This document shows positions 34,001-46,617 of a stretch of DNA of 60,358 bases, piece after piece. The stretch is taken from the NCBI GenBank assembly GCA_000697335.1, contig JNEM01012943.1:1-60358 (forward strand), written 5' to 3'. The notes under the pieces were generated by a model that saw only the letters and a program-made list of their open reading frames with translations, made no database searches and was not told the origin of the DNA. The stretch is from Conidiobolus incongruus B7586 (lineage: Eukaryota; Entomophthoromycota; Entomophthoromycetes; Entomophthorales; Conidiobolaceae). How positions within the stretch are numbered: the first letter of the stretch is position 1; each line of letters opens with the position of its first letter. A program made the translations under genes and the position numbers.

Positions 34001-35466
34001 AGATTCGTAATTGGCGATGTCTCCTTTTGTTTTGTAGCTTGTCATTTTGCTTCTGGTAAATATGATCATGATAATACTATGGTTGTATACTAATTTTGCA
34101 AATAGGTCAATCTAAAGTTGAAGAGAGAAATTTTGACTATCAGACCATCCATAATGAGTTGACTTTTGGTTTTAATAGAACTATTAATCATCATAAGTAG
34201 CTATTATGCAATTATTATTATTATTATTATTATCAATATTGATCAAGTATGATTTAGTGTGATCGTATATATGGGTGATTTTAACTATCGTATTAATTTG
34301 AGTAATGAACAAGTGCGCCAAATGGCTCACGATCCTAAACATATTGACTCATTGTTGAATTATGATCAAGTAATAACACTAAATAATTTCTAATCTTTAT
34401 ATATTAATCGTATATTTTTAGCTGAAGAGATCAATGCAAAGAGGCTATGCATTCCAAGGATTTTCTGAACATCCTATTGATTTCTTCCCTACTTATCGTT
34501 ACGATATCGGTACAGATATTTATGACACTAGGTAAATATTATTATAGTGTATAATGTTATGTTATTAATTTTTATTCTAGTGAAAAGAGAAGAATTCCAG
34601 CCTGGACAGATCGTATTCTGTACAAAGGATCGGGAGTAAATTTTCCTTTTTATTTTTTATGTTATTAAATATTAATTCAAAATGTTAGATGACTTGTAAT
34701 TATTATACCAGAGCTGAATTGAAAGAATCGGATCATAAGCCAGGTATGTAATATTTTCAGTCATTATTTATTAATTTGTTAACTGACTTTCATTTAGTAA
34801 TGGCTGGATTTAAAATAGATGTAAACTTCATTTATAAATACCAATTATATTAAAATATTTCTAATTAAATATTACTATTAGTTAACCAAATGTCTTGATG
34901 AAGTCAAACAGAGAATGGCTCGGCCTTCAGTCCATGATAAACCCGTCATATCATTCTCTGAGAGGAATATTATTCCAGAGAGAAATGATGTTCCAGTTAA
35001 ATCACAACCTCCACCACGACCTCCTAAACCTCAATTAGCCAATTTAATAAATTTTGACACTGAAACTCCCATTTTGGATTGTAAAGGATGTAAGTACTAT
35101 ACAAAAATTCATATAATTAACGTGTTAAACCTATCATTTTAGTACCTCCTCCTAGTGATGACAGTCAACAATGGTGGAGTTTAAATTCCAAGAACAATTA
35201 TCTGGATGCAATGTCCAAAGGTATTTTCAATCCATTATATATCATATTATTTTTAATGTAGCTATTTAGATTTAATACACATTCAAGAAGATAACGATCC
35301 CTTCAACTATCAGTTTCCTCCCCACAGCTGGAATCCTAAAGTATCAACAAATCCTTTTAGACAACCTGGGTTCCACTTTCCTGATTTTTCTATCCAAAAG
35401 CATATTGGTCATGTCAAGAGAGTTTCTGATTCTTGGACACCTAGGAATCAAAAATTACTAGATTAA
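31081..35466 (+). CDS. Synaptojanin-like Sac1 plus inositol 5-phosphatase
   Basis: Twenty-five exons: 31081-31324, 31374-31653, 31710-31939, 31991-32049, 32103-32169, 32227-32243, 32303-32700, 32772-32780, 32837-33039, 33090-33181, 33234-33313, 33363-33493, 33543-33610, 33664-33689, 33744-33906, 33956-34055, 34106-34196, 34258-34369, 34422-34531, 34581-34635, 34689-34743, 34798-34820, 34882-35089, 35143-35220, 35270-35466; 1031 aa. N-terminal Sac domain with the CX5R site NCLDCLDRTN (C429-R435), then an IPPc domain (about 570-870) with TYNVNGR, GDFNYRI (D760) and SDHKP (859-863), then a Pro-rich tail with TNPFRQP, an NPF ligand for EH domains. Both catalytic centres look intact, unlike yeast Inp51 whose Sac domain is dead. 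It should dephosphorylate PI(4,5)P2 and PI4P/PI3P at sites of endocytosis, as Inp52/Inp53 do. Confidence 0.95.
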
Positions 35467-35828
35467 TTATTTATTTGAATAAAATTTTGAGTAGTTTAAT
35501 AATGCATAATTTTTCGATATGGCGAATTAGCTGTTTATTTATCACATATATCCAAGTTATTCACTATTAATTATAATAGGAACAAAAATGATATCAAGAT
35601 AGTTCGAAATTTTATAAATGATGTCAGTAATTCAAATTCTCAATCGAATTACTAGTCATTATAATTTTAATTAAAGTAATTATCCTAAAGCGATCTTGAT
35701 GGATTATATGTTGTAGATGGAATTAAATGAAAATTTATAAAGTAATTTCGAAATTGTATACTAAAAATATATTAAAATTTGAAAAAAAAATCAAAATTGT
35801 TTGATACAAATGAACCAATTGAAGGATT
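35467..35828. other. Convergent intergenic region
   Basis: About 360 bp between the stop codons of the plus-strand synaptojanin-like gene and the minus-strand UBX gene. It must hold both 3' ends; A-rich and T-rich stretches are present but no specific terminator is recognised. Confidence 0.5.
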
Positions 35829-37516
35829 TTATTCTAAAATGAAGCTAACCATAATGGAGGCATTAAGTAAGTTAGCATCAGCTAACGTGTCATCCAAACT
35901 CATCGCTAGTTGACGACGCATGCACACAAGTTCCAAATCTTCAGCCTCTTTGGGGATTTGTGTCTTAACAAATTCAAATAAGTTCAGAACTTTGTCAGAT
36001 TTAGCAAATGTTTGCACTTTATTGCTGCCATCTAATTGAACACATCGATTAATACAATGTTTATATTAAAATAAATATTTTGGTACCTGGGAAGTTGAAT
36101 TTGATTCTTGTCACAGGTATGCCAGCTTCAGGTATAGGAGGAGCCTTAGGTATAATGTTCTTAATCGTTTGCTTCAATTGTTCGGCTGGGTCTGATGAGG
36201 CAGCTTCGGTAACTTCCTCCACCTCATCATCCAGATTGTTCGAATCATCTACAAGATCGATAAGCTCAACAGAATTCTGACCATCATTAGATTTTGTGTC
36301 TTGCATAGCTGAAGAAGAGGATTGAGACTCCTCTCTCAAAGGAGATGGCTGGTTGTTTGCATGTTCCTTTAGGGAGGCAGCAATTGCGGCCTCGATTTGT
36401 TCGGCTTCAGACATTTGATCGAATGTCTTTGGAGGAGGAGGAAGCTTAGGTGGAGGGGCTTGTACAGCACCAGATGGATCGTTCTTGTCCAGGAACTCGG
36501 TAATGATTTCTATAAATTCAGCAGGGGTGAATTCGCGATTCCAAGATACCAATCTTTCACCAGTCCTAGGATCTAAAACAGCGATATGGGGAAAGCCCTC
36601 AAAAGGATAAAATGTCTTGTACCATTGACCTTCATGATGTTGAATCAAATACTGAATAAAAATAAAGTTTTCTCTGATAATAGACTTGACAGCAGGAGAC
36701 TTCCAAACATCTCTATTTAAAACTTGGCATGCAAATTCTGTAGGGTCTTGGATATTCAATAATAAGAATTTCTTATCCTGTTTTCCTTTAATTCTTGCCT
36801 ATTGATAAATAAATTTTTATTTTTTGTTATAAATTAAAAAAATCAAATTTACTTGTTCTATAGATCCTGTAAACATTAAATCCAATGGGGGCTTGAAAAG
36901 ATCTTCCAATTTTCTCTCTTTAGAACGAGCTGTCAGATTCAAAATTAATATTAAATTTAGAAAAAAAATAAATATAGGAACTTACTGGGAGAAGTTTCAA
37001 CATCAATGCTAGATTCATCTTCACTGAAAGCATTAGAAAAAGAACTAATTTTAGTTAAAAACTCATACAAACAGAAAAAGGGATTTTGAAAAAATAAAAT
37101 AAAATAAAAAATTACCGTATGGATCTGGAATGATAGGGTGCAAAAGGGTTACCACTTAATACGCTTGGAAAAGGGTCTACGAGTCTTTCAGTAATGGGAC
37201 GAATTGGTGACCTAACTTGGTTGGTTTCGGCAAGTTGACTAGCCAAACGTGCGTCTGCTTCTATCTGATCAAAATCGGTTTCAAAATTAGCTGAACTAGT
37301 GCTAGGTCGATTTATTGTGGAAGGAGTTTCATCGGTATTGAAATAATTTGTAACAGCATTGGTGATATCACCCTCAAAAGCCTAAAAACTTTGGTTTAAT
37401 TTTATAAATTTATATGAATTTTTGTTAAAATTAACCTCTAAATATTGTTTAGCAGTCTGAGGATCTGTATTTGTCAAGCTAACAAATTGTTCAACTAAAT
37501 CATCACTAATATCCAT
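35829..37516 (-). CDS. UBA-UAS-UIM-UBX protein (Ubx5/UBXN7-like)
   Basis: Six exons: 37516-37436, 37381-37116, 37044-36986, 36929-36853, 36798-36087, 36031-35829; 465 aa. A UBA-like domain opens the protein (MDISDDLVEQFVSLTNTDPQ, about 1-45). A thioredoxin-like UAS domain spans about 135-268 (FKPPLDLMF, then FACQVLNRDVW, GFPHIAVLDPRTG). A UIM follows (SEAEQIEAAIAASLKEH, about 291-307). The C-terminal UBX domain begins near residue 385 (VTRIKFNFPDGS). This order is that of UBXN7 and yeast Ubx5, adaptors linking Cdc48/p97 to ubiquitinated substrates and cullin ligases. Nothing looks truncated. Its start faces the end of the CC2D1 gene 680 bp away. Confidence 0.93.
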
Positions 37517-38195
37517 TTTAAATTAATAAATAATAACAACAATAAAAACTATAATATAAAACTAGAAATGATTATTATTATCTATTTGTTATTAATATGT
37601 ATTGATAAAAGATTAAAAGTTGTTTATCAAAATCAAGATCCATAATTGGTATTTATAGGACCCTCTCAAATTTGAATCTCATTTTGAATATTACATTACG
37701 TAATAAACCACTTAAGACTTACCATTTTTATTGTTATGATATAATTAAATCTCAAGATCACTTGTTTATTGCTTACCTTTCTTATTAGTTATAATTTTAT
37801 GTTTTCAAAACTTGTTGAAAATTAATTTAATACAAAACCTTTTAACATATTATATATTTAACTAATATCATTATTTCTCAAAAATATGCCGATTTCGATT
37901 ATTTTATTTAAAATATCGAGTTGTTTGATCATTTAATTATTATTGATTATATTACATGAAATCATTGTATAATGATAATTGAATAAATTATAACTTTTAA
38001 TCATAACTGATTAACTAAATATGTCAATTGGCTTTTATCAATGATGTATATTTTATATTAATATGATATAAAATCGTTACCAAAATAGTCAACTTTGAAA
38101 TATTTTAAATCACAATGAATACAAATAAAATTGTTTTAATGTACTAATATAAAATATATTCAAGATATTATTAAAAAAATTAAGATGAAATATAA
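37517..38195. other. Spacer between UBX and CC2D1 genes
   Basis: About 680 bp of AT-rich DNA holding the UBX promoter and the 3' end of the CC2D1 gene. No further feature recognised. Confidence 0.5.
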
Positions 38196-40460
38196 CTATT
38201 CTAACTCAACACCACTTTCCAGTACTTCATTCACTTCATTTTCCATCAACTTGATCCAAACGAGACATCCTTTAGCTAAATCTAATTTTCCGGATCGTTT
38301 TAATTTCAATGCTAATGCTTTATCCTTAGTGATCTGGGATTGTACTTGCTCAATATATTGTTTCAATGATAATTGACCAGTTTGCACTTGAAGCATAAGA
38401 ATTTGCAATTTGGCTTGGAGTGAAGTTAATCGATCTTCCTGCTCAGGTGTCAAGTTGGATAATTTTTCTAATTTTTCAATTTCGTGACTCAATACCATGT
38501 TCGATACAATATTATTGACGCTATTAAATCATTAGTTAGTAATTGGGTACCAATTATAATAATACATCGATATTACTCATAATAAGCAGATTCGTTTTCA
38601 TCCATTTCTTCCTCTGTAGCATCTGGCATATTTGTGGTAGGTTCCACTGTTTCAGATTGAGGAACTGATGGTGATGTTTGATCAACATTTGTAGTTTCAG
38701 TTTCAATCGGAGCCTTTGGTTCATCATTAACTGGTTTTAATTGCTCAAAACCAGTGATCATAATCCAATTCTCCTGCTTCTTAATGATTGCAGATTCGAT
38801 CAATGGAATTCTCTGACGAAGTCTAATATTAAGGGTTCCTCCGGTAGGCCTTCTAGTATTAGAATCAACCAACTAAATCATATTTAGTAAAGAATAAAAA
38901 CATTTGAATTAATTATGTTACTTGGAGAGTTTCTTCAACAGTAGTTTCTTTAAGTAGACGATCCAATTTCATTTGAGCCTTTCCTATTGAATATGATTTC
39001 CATAGGAACCCTCTATAATGAAACACTTCAATTATTAGTTTCTTTCTCTCTAAATGTCTTTGGAAAGGCTTAGTCCTCTCAATAGGGATGAGCTGAGTAA
39101 AATTAAACTGAGGGTCAGAATCTCTATTAATTACAGGAGTGTCTCCTTGCCCTTGACTAGAGTTAGCGGGCCAGCCAAAATCAAAGTGAACATATGAATC
39201 AACAAACTTTGGACCGATTTCTTTACAAGAAAGATTATTAGCTTGTCCAATGAAAATTTCCAAAGCATTGGGTGGCACATCAGGAACAGATTTGTCAAAT
39301 GTATATACCACTTTTTCTTCAGCAGTGAGAGGTTTAGGAAGTGGGTCATTTTCAAGATTGGATTCAAGCTGAGATAACTGCTCCTTCAATTCCTTCTTTA
39401 ATTTGTGAAATCTAACCGCATTTACTTTATCATTATTCTTTAGGTAATAAGATGCTAATTTGGTGCTTAAATCCACTTGAGATTGGATTTTAGGGATTAA
39501 TTTCTCGTAAATAGATCTATTAGAAAGAACCTCTTTAACTGGCGATTTAGGGGATTTAGGAGATTTCGGATTCGGACTTATTTTTTGAGACTGAACTGGT
39601 TCGCTTGATACTGGATGGGCACTAGTATTTAAATTCAAATTAGGAGGTGGTGGAAGTGTAAATGAACTTTCCAAAGGTAGTCCCATAGATACAAGTTCTA
39701 AGGGTTTATCAAGAGATTTGGCGATGACAAGCATTTCTCTAGCATGAGCGAGATCGTTGCTCTTTTTATAAAATAGAGCTGCTTTGCGATATTCATTTCT
39801 ACGCATTTCAATTTGAGATTGAAGAAGTTGTAATTTAGGTGATATGGGTACATTCGATTCATCTTCAGACTGAGGATGATTAAGAGATAAAGATAATGAA
39901 TACCTATCTGAGTCAAAATTTCTTTCACTGGGTGGATATTGAGCTTCTAAGCTGGCATTATCTTCTGTATATGTGCTCAATGGAGGACTTGCTGGACGAG
40001 AAGGGTTTGCTGGCTGGTCTGAGGAAGGAGATAAGTTTGAGGTAGGAGGGTGGATATTTGAGTTTTTATCTTCACCACTCAGTTTAGCAAGTTCACCCTA
40101 AAATAAAATAGTTAAAATACTATATAAATATTTGTAATTTATAATTACTAAAAGGATTGGGTCATTCATATCTTCTTCAGTCACTATGACTTGTGGATCT
40201 TCTGTATCTTCGAAATTATCAATACCAGCACCATTTAAAGCACTCAAATCCAAATTGGCTTGAGCTGTTAATTTTCCCAATTCGTTCTAATAATAAATAT
40301 TTAATCGATATATCTTCAATGAATAAAGAAAATGGATAAATACCAATAATTCATTATCATCGAAGTTTTGGTTGTTATCCATAAGCTCAGGATTGAACTC
40401 TAAATCCTGATAATTGAAATTATTTTTGTTTTCTTTGTTTTTGGATTTGAATCCGAACAT
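38196..40460 (-). CDS. CC2D1/Lgd-family protein (DM14 and C2 domains)
   Basis: Five exons: 40460-40344, 40286-40149, 40097-38922, 38872-38577, 38520-38196; 683 aa. An acidic N-terminus is followed by a DM14 helical hairpin (about 172-220, RRNEYRKAALFYKKSNDLAHA), a Pro/Ser/Lys-rich linker, a second DM14-like hairpin (about 284-330, STKLASYYLKNNDKVNAVRF), a C2 domain (about 360-530, with KKLIIEVFHYRGFLWKSYSI) and a C-terminal helix pair (KLKRSGKLDLAKGCLVWIKL). This is the layout of CC2D1A/B and Drosophila Lgd, which bind ESCRT-III Snf7/CHMP4 through DM14 and affect endosomal sorting. An LTR-like block lies about 165 bp upstream of the start. Animal proteins carry four DM14 repeats; here I count two or three. 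Confidence 0.88.
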
Positions 40461-40625
40461 AATATTATACTGAAATTATTAATAGCTGGTCTATATTAAC
40501 GTATTAAAGATATCTGTTAATAAAAAACGAGACTGTGCGACATGAATATTTATATTTAATTTTTATTACCATTAAATTATGGGATATCAATATTAGCAAA
40601 ATATTAACACGTCTTGGGAAAGCCG

Positions 40626-40937
40626 TGTCCGGAATAGTATAAGCAAAAGAGAGAGATATACGGAATTCCAGGTAAAGGTTAGGGAGATAGGGGGTTTATT
40701 GGTTTAAGCCAAATAGCTGGGAGGACCCAGATCGAACTCCTTCTGTGTAGAATAGCTCTGTTTCTGGGTTCTATATATAGTGCATAGAGTAGTAAGTTTC
40801 TGGAGTTTTCTGGAGGGTTGTATCATTAGCTGATTAAAGGATAGGGTTGAAGTGGTTGGTCACGTGAGGGGGAATGACCCTTATATTCAGTTGAAGTAAG
40901 CATATTACGTGGGAGGAGAGTCACCTGACTCGTGACA
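40626..40937. mobile_element. LTR-like fossil upstream of CC2D1
   Basis: A GC-richer block of about 312 bp beginning TGTC and ending GACA, with a palindromic TATA motif (CTATATATAG) near its middle and a CACGTGA motif toward one end, an arrangement usual for LTRs. Bounds are uncertain: an alternative start about 15 bp earlier would give matching ATATT flanks. No internal element adjoins, so a solo LTR is the best guess; a GC-rich native promoter or an RNA gene are alternatives. Orientation unresolved; the minus orientation would read toward CC2D1. Confidence 0.4.
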
Positions 40938-41159
40938 ATATTATTTAAAAATATAATTAATTGAACGATATCTTATACTAATTATTATATTCAATATCAT
41001 CGCAAAGCCTTTAAATTATTATAATAATAATTAACTTATGATAATAGAACATCTTTTAGTTAAATTTTAAATTGAGTAGTTAGACAACAAAATAATTATT
41101 CAAACAATATTTAATAAAATTTATTTTAGGAAAAAGACTTTTAGTTGATCTTATATTTT
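40938..41159. other. Short AT-rich spacer
   Basis: Spacer between the LTR-like block and the end of the MBOAT gene. Nothing recognised. Confidence 0.4.
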
Positions 41160-43036
41160 TCAATCAGATTTTTTCGTAGATTCAATTTTAGGTTGGAATT
41201 GTTTGAAAAATTTAACTCCTCCAAATTTGAAAAAGGCCCAAGAAATAAACAATGCAATATGACCAATATAGTATAATTGGGCCCAGATGTTTAAAGAGGG
41301 AGTGAATTCTAAAATAACAAAGGGAATGATGAAATAACTAAGAGAGATTTGAGACAGTGCCCATCCTAATATGTTGTACATTCTAATAATTCCTGGATTA
41401 GATTTACCAAGATACATCACAATTGGTCTTAAAAATCTTCTTAAATCTGATTAAAATTATTAGTATTAATTTGATAGAGAGATATTATATTAAACTTACT
41501 CTTGGATGTTTCGCTAACAAATCCCATTAATAAAAATGTTACTAAAATGAATGATATATTAATAAAGCATAATAATTGCATAACTGAATTAAAATTACAG
41601 TAATATCCAGGGTAAAAGCCGTGCCAGAAAGCTGAGGTGGCAAAAGTACAAAGAGATGCAAACGCAGTATCTTTTGTGCCAACTGGAGCCAATCTTAAAT
41701 AAACATAATGTCTTAACCACTGGTTTGTACCAATATTCCAATTATCCAGAATGCCTTTTAAGCTTTGACTTGTTTCAATTTCAATTACTTTTACATTAGT
41801 CATTCGATCCCTATGAATTTAAATGAATATAATTATAAAAATACTCCAATATTCATATTTACCATTTATGATTTCCTTTTTCATCCAATCCATTGTATCC
41901 GAATCCTGATAAAATGCTTGCACCTTCAGCTAATAGCCAAACGAAATAGTATCTATTACGTTCCATAACAGCACTTAATACCACGTAGGAAAATCTAATC
42001 GTCCATAAAGTTGATTATATTGATCATTCCTTAAATTAAGTTTTTGCTTACTTGTTAAAGAAGGTTAGTCTGGAAAATTCAGGTCTTAAACAGTAGGATA
42101 AAGAAAAGATTGGGGAGACTGTAAGCGTTAGGATAACATAAAAGATACTTTGGGCGAAGACTTTCAAGAATGGTATTATTGGATAAGGATTGTTCTTATT
42201 AGACTAACGAATTTATCAATATATAATTAGATAATCCAAATAAAAGCAAATAAACTCTTACCAATTCACCCTTCTGTTCAATAAATCGCATATATTCGGC
42301 ATACTAAAATCGTATATAAATATAAGTTGAAATAAACAAAATAATTAATAATATTACGTCAAAAGCAGGACCTGCAGCGAACCCACAAAAGAAAAAGATA
42401 TAGCCTAAAAATTCCAACACAGAAGGAATTTTGACAATTTTTCTAGCTCTTTGATATTCAGATAATTCCTATAAAATAAATTAATAATCGTATTAATTTT
42501 GAATTTATCTAGTTTTACTTCATCTTTTTTAGATCCATCACGAACGTTCCAAGCTAACATAGTTAATTTAATGGTCCAAATCATTTGAGGCCCTGAGTGA
42601 TCTAGTGTAGCTTGTCCATAGTCATAGATTTGTCTATAGATATGACTAAAGATGTTGATTATTAATATTATATCATTAATAAATTCGTATATGGTTATAA
42701 TTACGTATATGACATATGACCCATCGCCCAGATAAATATAAGTTTTGGAGCATTATCAGGTTTAGCAAATAATAAAATCGAATAAGTGACGATACAGCTA
42801 ATTATAAGATGTATATATCCAGCTACAGAGCCATGAATACCAAGGAATAAAAATGTGGTGATGAAAATATTAGATAAGTGCTTTAAACTGGCAGAATTAG
42901 GCAAAAGTCTGAAAATACAGGCAATAGGATATGTTAGCAAGATGCTAGAAATGAATCGTATTTGATCTAGTGGAAGTCCTCCAGCTAAACCGGATAATCT
43001 TTGAAAAAATTCATCAAACATTTGTTGATTATTCAA
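41160..43036 (-). CDS. MBOAT lysophospholipid acyltransferase (Ale1/LPCAT-type)
   Basis: Eight exons: 43036-42705, 42645-42519, 42468-42358, 42303-42262, 42203-42052, 41994-41863, 41810-41500, 41446-41160; 497 aa. Multi-span membrane protein with the MBOAT signatures in order: PSVLEFLGYIFFFCGFAAGPAFDYAEYMR, shown here in part as FLGYIFFF and GPAFDYAEY, then WNIGTNQWLRHYVY (N324/N328) and the active-site histidine in TSAFWHGFYPGYY (H362). The C-terminus is KKSD, fitting the KKxx signal for return to the ER. Yeast Ale1 reacylates lyso-PC, lyso-PE and lyso-PA with acyl-CoA in the ER (Lands cycle); the same role is likely here. Catalytic residues intact, length close to the family norm (about 480-620). 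Confidence 0.92.
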
Positions 43037-46000
43037 TTTTAGTTGATATTATTGATTATTTATATATAGTTCAATAAAATATTTTTTGAAATTTGTTTAA
43101 GGATTTGAATATTGATAGTATTGTTTGTTTGAGTTTGACTGAGTAGTATTATATTGGTGTATTAATTAATAATCAATTATAGAACCCTTTTTCTCAACTT
43201 TAAGGTCACAGACCCTGCTTTATACCTTTTCAATAGTACAAAATAAATCCAATTGGCACCCCGGATAATTAAATCAAATCAATGGAGAAATGAAATCAAA
43301 GAGAGTTTAAGAGTTGGAGTTTGCAACGTTTGGTAAATCCAGTACATTTCATTGGTTTAATTTAATCAAATTAAATAAGATTAATGAAAAAAATTTAACA
43401 AGCTTGATTTTCTTGATATTTAACTATTTTAACAGTTCTATATTTTGTTTATCCTAATTCAAATCCCAATGAGCCTCCCAGTATTCCCCACTATCTCCGA
43501 ATTCCTTCAATCAACTTAGATTTTCCGGTCAAATATTTGAATTAAATTAAAATTAATTATTTTCATCAATAATATGTTTATTTTGATGTTTTTCAATCAA
43601 TTGTTTACCCGTTAACAAAAATATATATTATTTGTTTTTAGTCCAAGTTTTTGATTAAAAATACTAATTGAATAAAATATTTAATAATAACACTATTTAA
43701 GCATAATTAATATTCTTCACCAAATATAAATGATTTTTTTCTGTTTTTAAACAAAAAAGAATACAAATGAAGTCAGAGTCTGAATCAAATACATTAATCA
43801 ATCATACTTCTTAATACTCAAATGCAATTTATATATCCTTTAATCAATTTCAATACTTCATAGTATACTTTATATTTCAGCTTATTTATACTATTCTGAT
43901 GTGATTTCCTAAGTTAGAAATCAAATACTTCGGTTATTGATGATTATAAAAATGATTTAATGGGAAATATGAAAATATGATAATTAAGGGTAAGATATTT
44001 AGTTAAAATATGCCGAATAATATCACATCTAAATATCATATGTTTCCCATATTATAACTACTGTTTTTCTAATTTTTGGGGAGTTGATAGAAGCTATTTC
44101 CAATACAATATTTGTTTTGATTTTATTCGAAATCTGAAAGTTAATTGATTTTTGATAAAAGCTTTTTTACATACTGATAGTATGTAGTATAATGCTATAA
44201 CTAATTTATTGGCATGAATAATATTTTTGCTTTAATTTTATATTCTAGCTTGTAAATCATTATTTATCAGATATTGAACAAAAATGAGAGGACTGGAAAA
44301 ATTTAATGTAAAGCTCAAAAACCATAATCCAGGAATATTGATGATAAATTAAACAATATTATTCACAGCTGATTAAAAATTTTTATAAATAAACATCAAT
44401 ATATTTTATGATTAATTGACACTCAAATCCTATAAATTTGAACTTAATTTCTTATTTCTTATATATGTATATTACTAATTTAATATCTGAAATAGATTAA
44501 TACCGATCTCTATTTAAATATAGATAATATTTGGTATATATATTATATCTATAAAATTAATAAGATATTAGCAATATTTTGAAATACAATCAAAAAATCA
44601 ATTCCAAAGCTACTTATTAGCATGTACTTCAAAGTTAAATCTATTGATTAAATATATAATTTGTTTATTGATATCATCACAATAACAATTTATTAAATAT
44701 TTGAATCTGTCCTCAATCAATATCACGTTACTCTTACAAATTTACCATTTTCCACAAAAACTAAGATTTATAGTATATTTAAATAAATGTTAAATATAAT
44801 AGCTATATATTTTTCTAATTTACAGTCTGTATTATATAATTTTTTATTTCGAATATGAAATTATTTCATAATTAAAATCAAATTTATTAAATAACAAATT
44901 TGTGAAATATAAAACTTTTAAATTGAGATATTTTGATATATATAATATTTTTCCTCCAAAGGTTATTGATTTATATAAATTATTTGATCAATATATGTTT
45001 ATTAAATATAAAATATATAATCGGAATTTGAAAAACAAATTTAATATTAACTAAATTTAAATACCATTATTTCTCATTTCAATGTATCTATTTATTATTA
45101 GTGAATAATGTGTATATTTCCAAATATTTGTAAAAACATAATTTTGACCAAAAGCAATATATTTTGAGTATAAAAACAAATATAAAAGGTGATTAAATAA
45201 ATTGAAAAATCAAGAATTTTAAAATTATTATAGAAATTTCACTTATATCAAAAATTTTAATATTTTTTTTATAATAAAATATTCAAACTTTATAGATCAT
45301 ATATATTTGAAATAATATATTCTTTATTAATAGATAAATTTTTGAGTATGAATTATAAGTTATATTTAAAAATTAAATTTCAATAATATTTGAATATTGA
45401 AAATTTGTAATCATATTATAAAAAACATATCTTGTTTTTATTTTATATTAATATTAAAGATTTTAAATTATAAAAAAAATATTTTTTTTTATTTCATAAA
45501 TATCTTTTATAAATATATTCTAATATATTTTTAGAGAATATTATTAAAATATTGTATTTTACCTTTAATATCAAATATATAATCTTTTAACTTTTGAAAA
45601 AGTGTTTAATAGATTTATATTTAATTATATTTAAATTAATATATTTTTACTTATATTTATAATAAATATATCCATATTTAAAAAGCTAATATGAATGAAT
45701 CTAATTAATGATTCATTATTTAACTTCTAGTTGATTTGTTTATATCAATATCTTATGTAAAATGATAGTACTAGTTATTCTAATTGGATGAAAATATTTC
45801 TGTATTAAATTTAATATAAAGATCACTATTTATTAATAATAAACAAGGCTTTTTTCTATTTTCATAACAATAATAATATAATAAAAGTAAAAAATAATTC
45901 TTTAGTAAATATTTTATTATAATCAAATAGTGATCTCAACCAAGATATATTATAAAAGATCATTTTATTAAAATGTTTGGATTATAGTATTTTGAAATAT

Positions 46001-46370
46001 TTAGAACTAATAATAAGCAATAGCTTCCTTTGCTAATATATTTACTATAATAATACCATAGAATAACTTAGTTAGTTTATAACCAGCAATAGTATATTAT
46101 GTTAATTTAAAAGCTAAAGATATTGAAATAAATATAGTGTAAAAATACAAAATAACACTATCACAAAATGATTGCTAGGAAATAATAAGTAAACTGCTTA
46201 AATAACATCAACCAAACCAATAAAAATCTGTTGATTAATGACATGAGGTTATATAATTAGAGTCTCTAAATGATTTATTCAATAGTTATAAATTTATAAT
46301 TAATTAAAGTTGAGATATCAATGTCCATTTATATACAAGTTGAAATAATATCAAATGATGTTTGAAGATT
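43037..46370. other. Long AT-rich spacer
   Basis: Over 3 kb of very AT-rich DNA upstream of the MBOAT gene. No supported gene or RNA. The first few hundred bases hold the MBOAT promoter. Confidence 0.5.
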
Positions 46371-46617
46371 ACCACCAAAGATTTTTTTTCTATCACATGT
46401 TGTGATTTTCAGGGTAATTGGTTTACTATATTGAGAAATATAAAATCTTTCAAAAAATACTTTTATAGAAGATTTTTTCTATATTAAGAAATGACTATTG
46501 AGTAGGCACTGGAATTTTGTCCATATTGATATATTTATCCATATTTAACCGTTCCTATTGGCTAGTAATTTCGGATTTCTTTTTTAGGTCCAAAAATTTG
46601 TTGTGGTGATTTTAATG
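46371..46617 (+). repeat. Dispersed repeat, copy 2
   Basis: Plus-strand copy of the repeat described at 10085-10330. Shared blocks include CTATCACATGTTGTGATTTT, TTTACTATATTGAGAAAT, AATGACTATTG, CTGGAATTTTG and CTATTGGCTAGTAATTT. Copies are old and diverged. A short frame near the 3' end spells CCGDFNEYF, slightly like a LINE endonuclease, but the match is too short to classify the element. Confidence 0.7.

Noticed and set aside
40740-40790. B-box-like GGAGTTCGATCTGG on the minus strand inside the LTR-like block
   Set aside because: No acceptor, D or anticodon stems can be folded around it, so it is not a tRNA.
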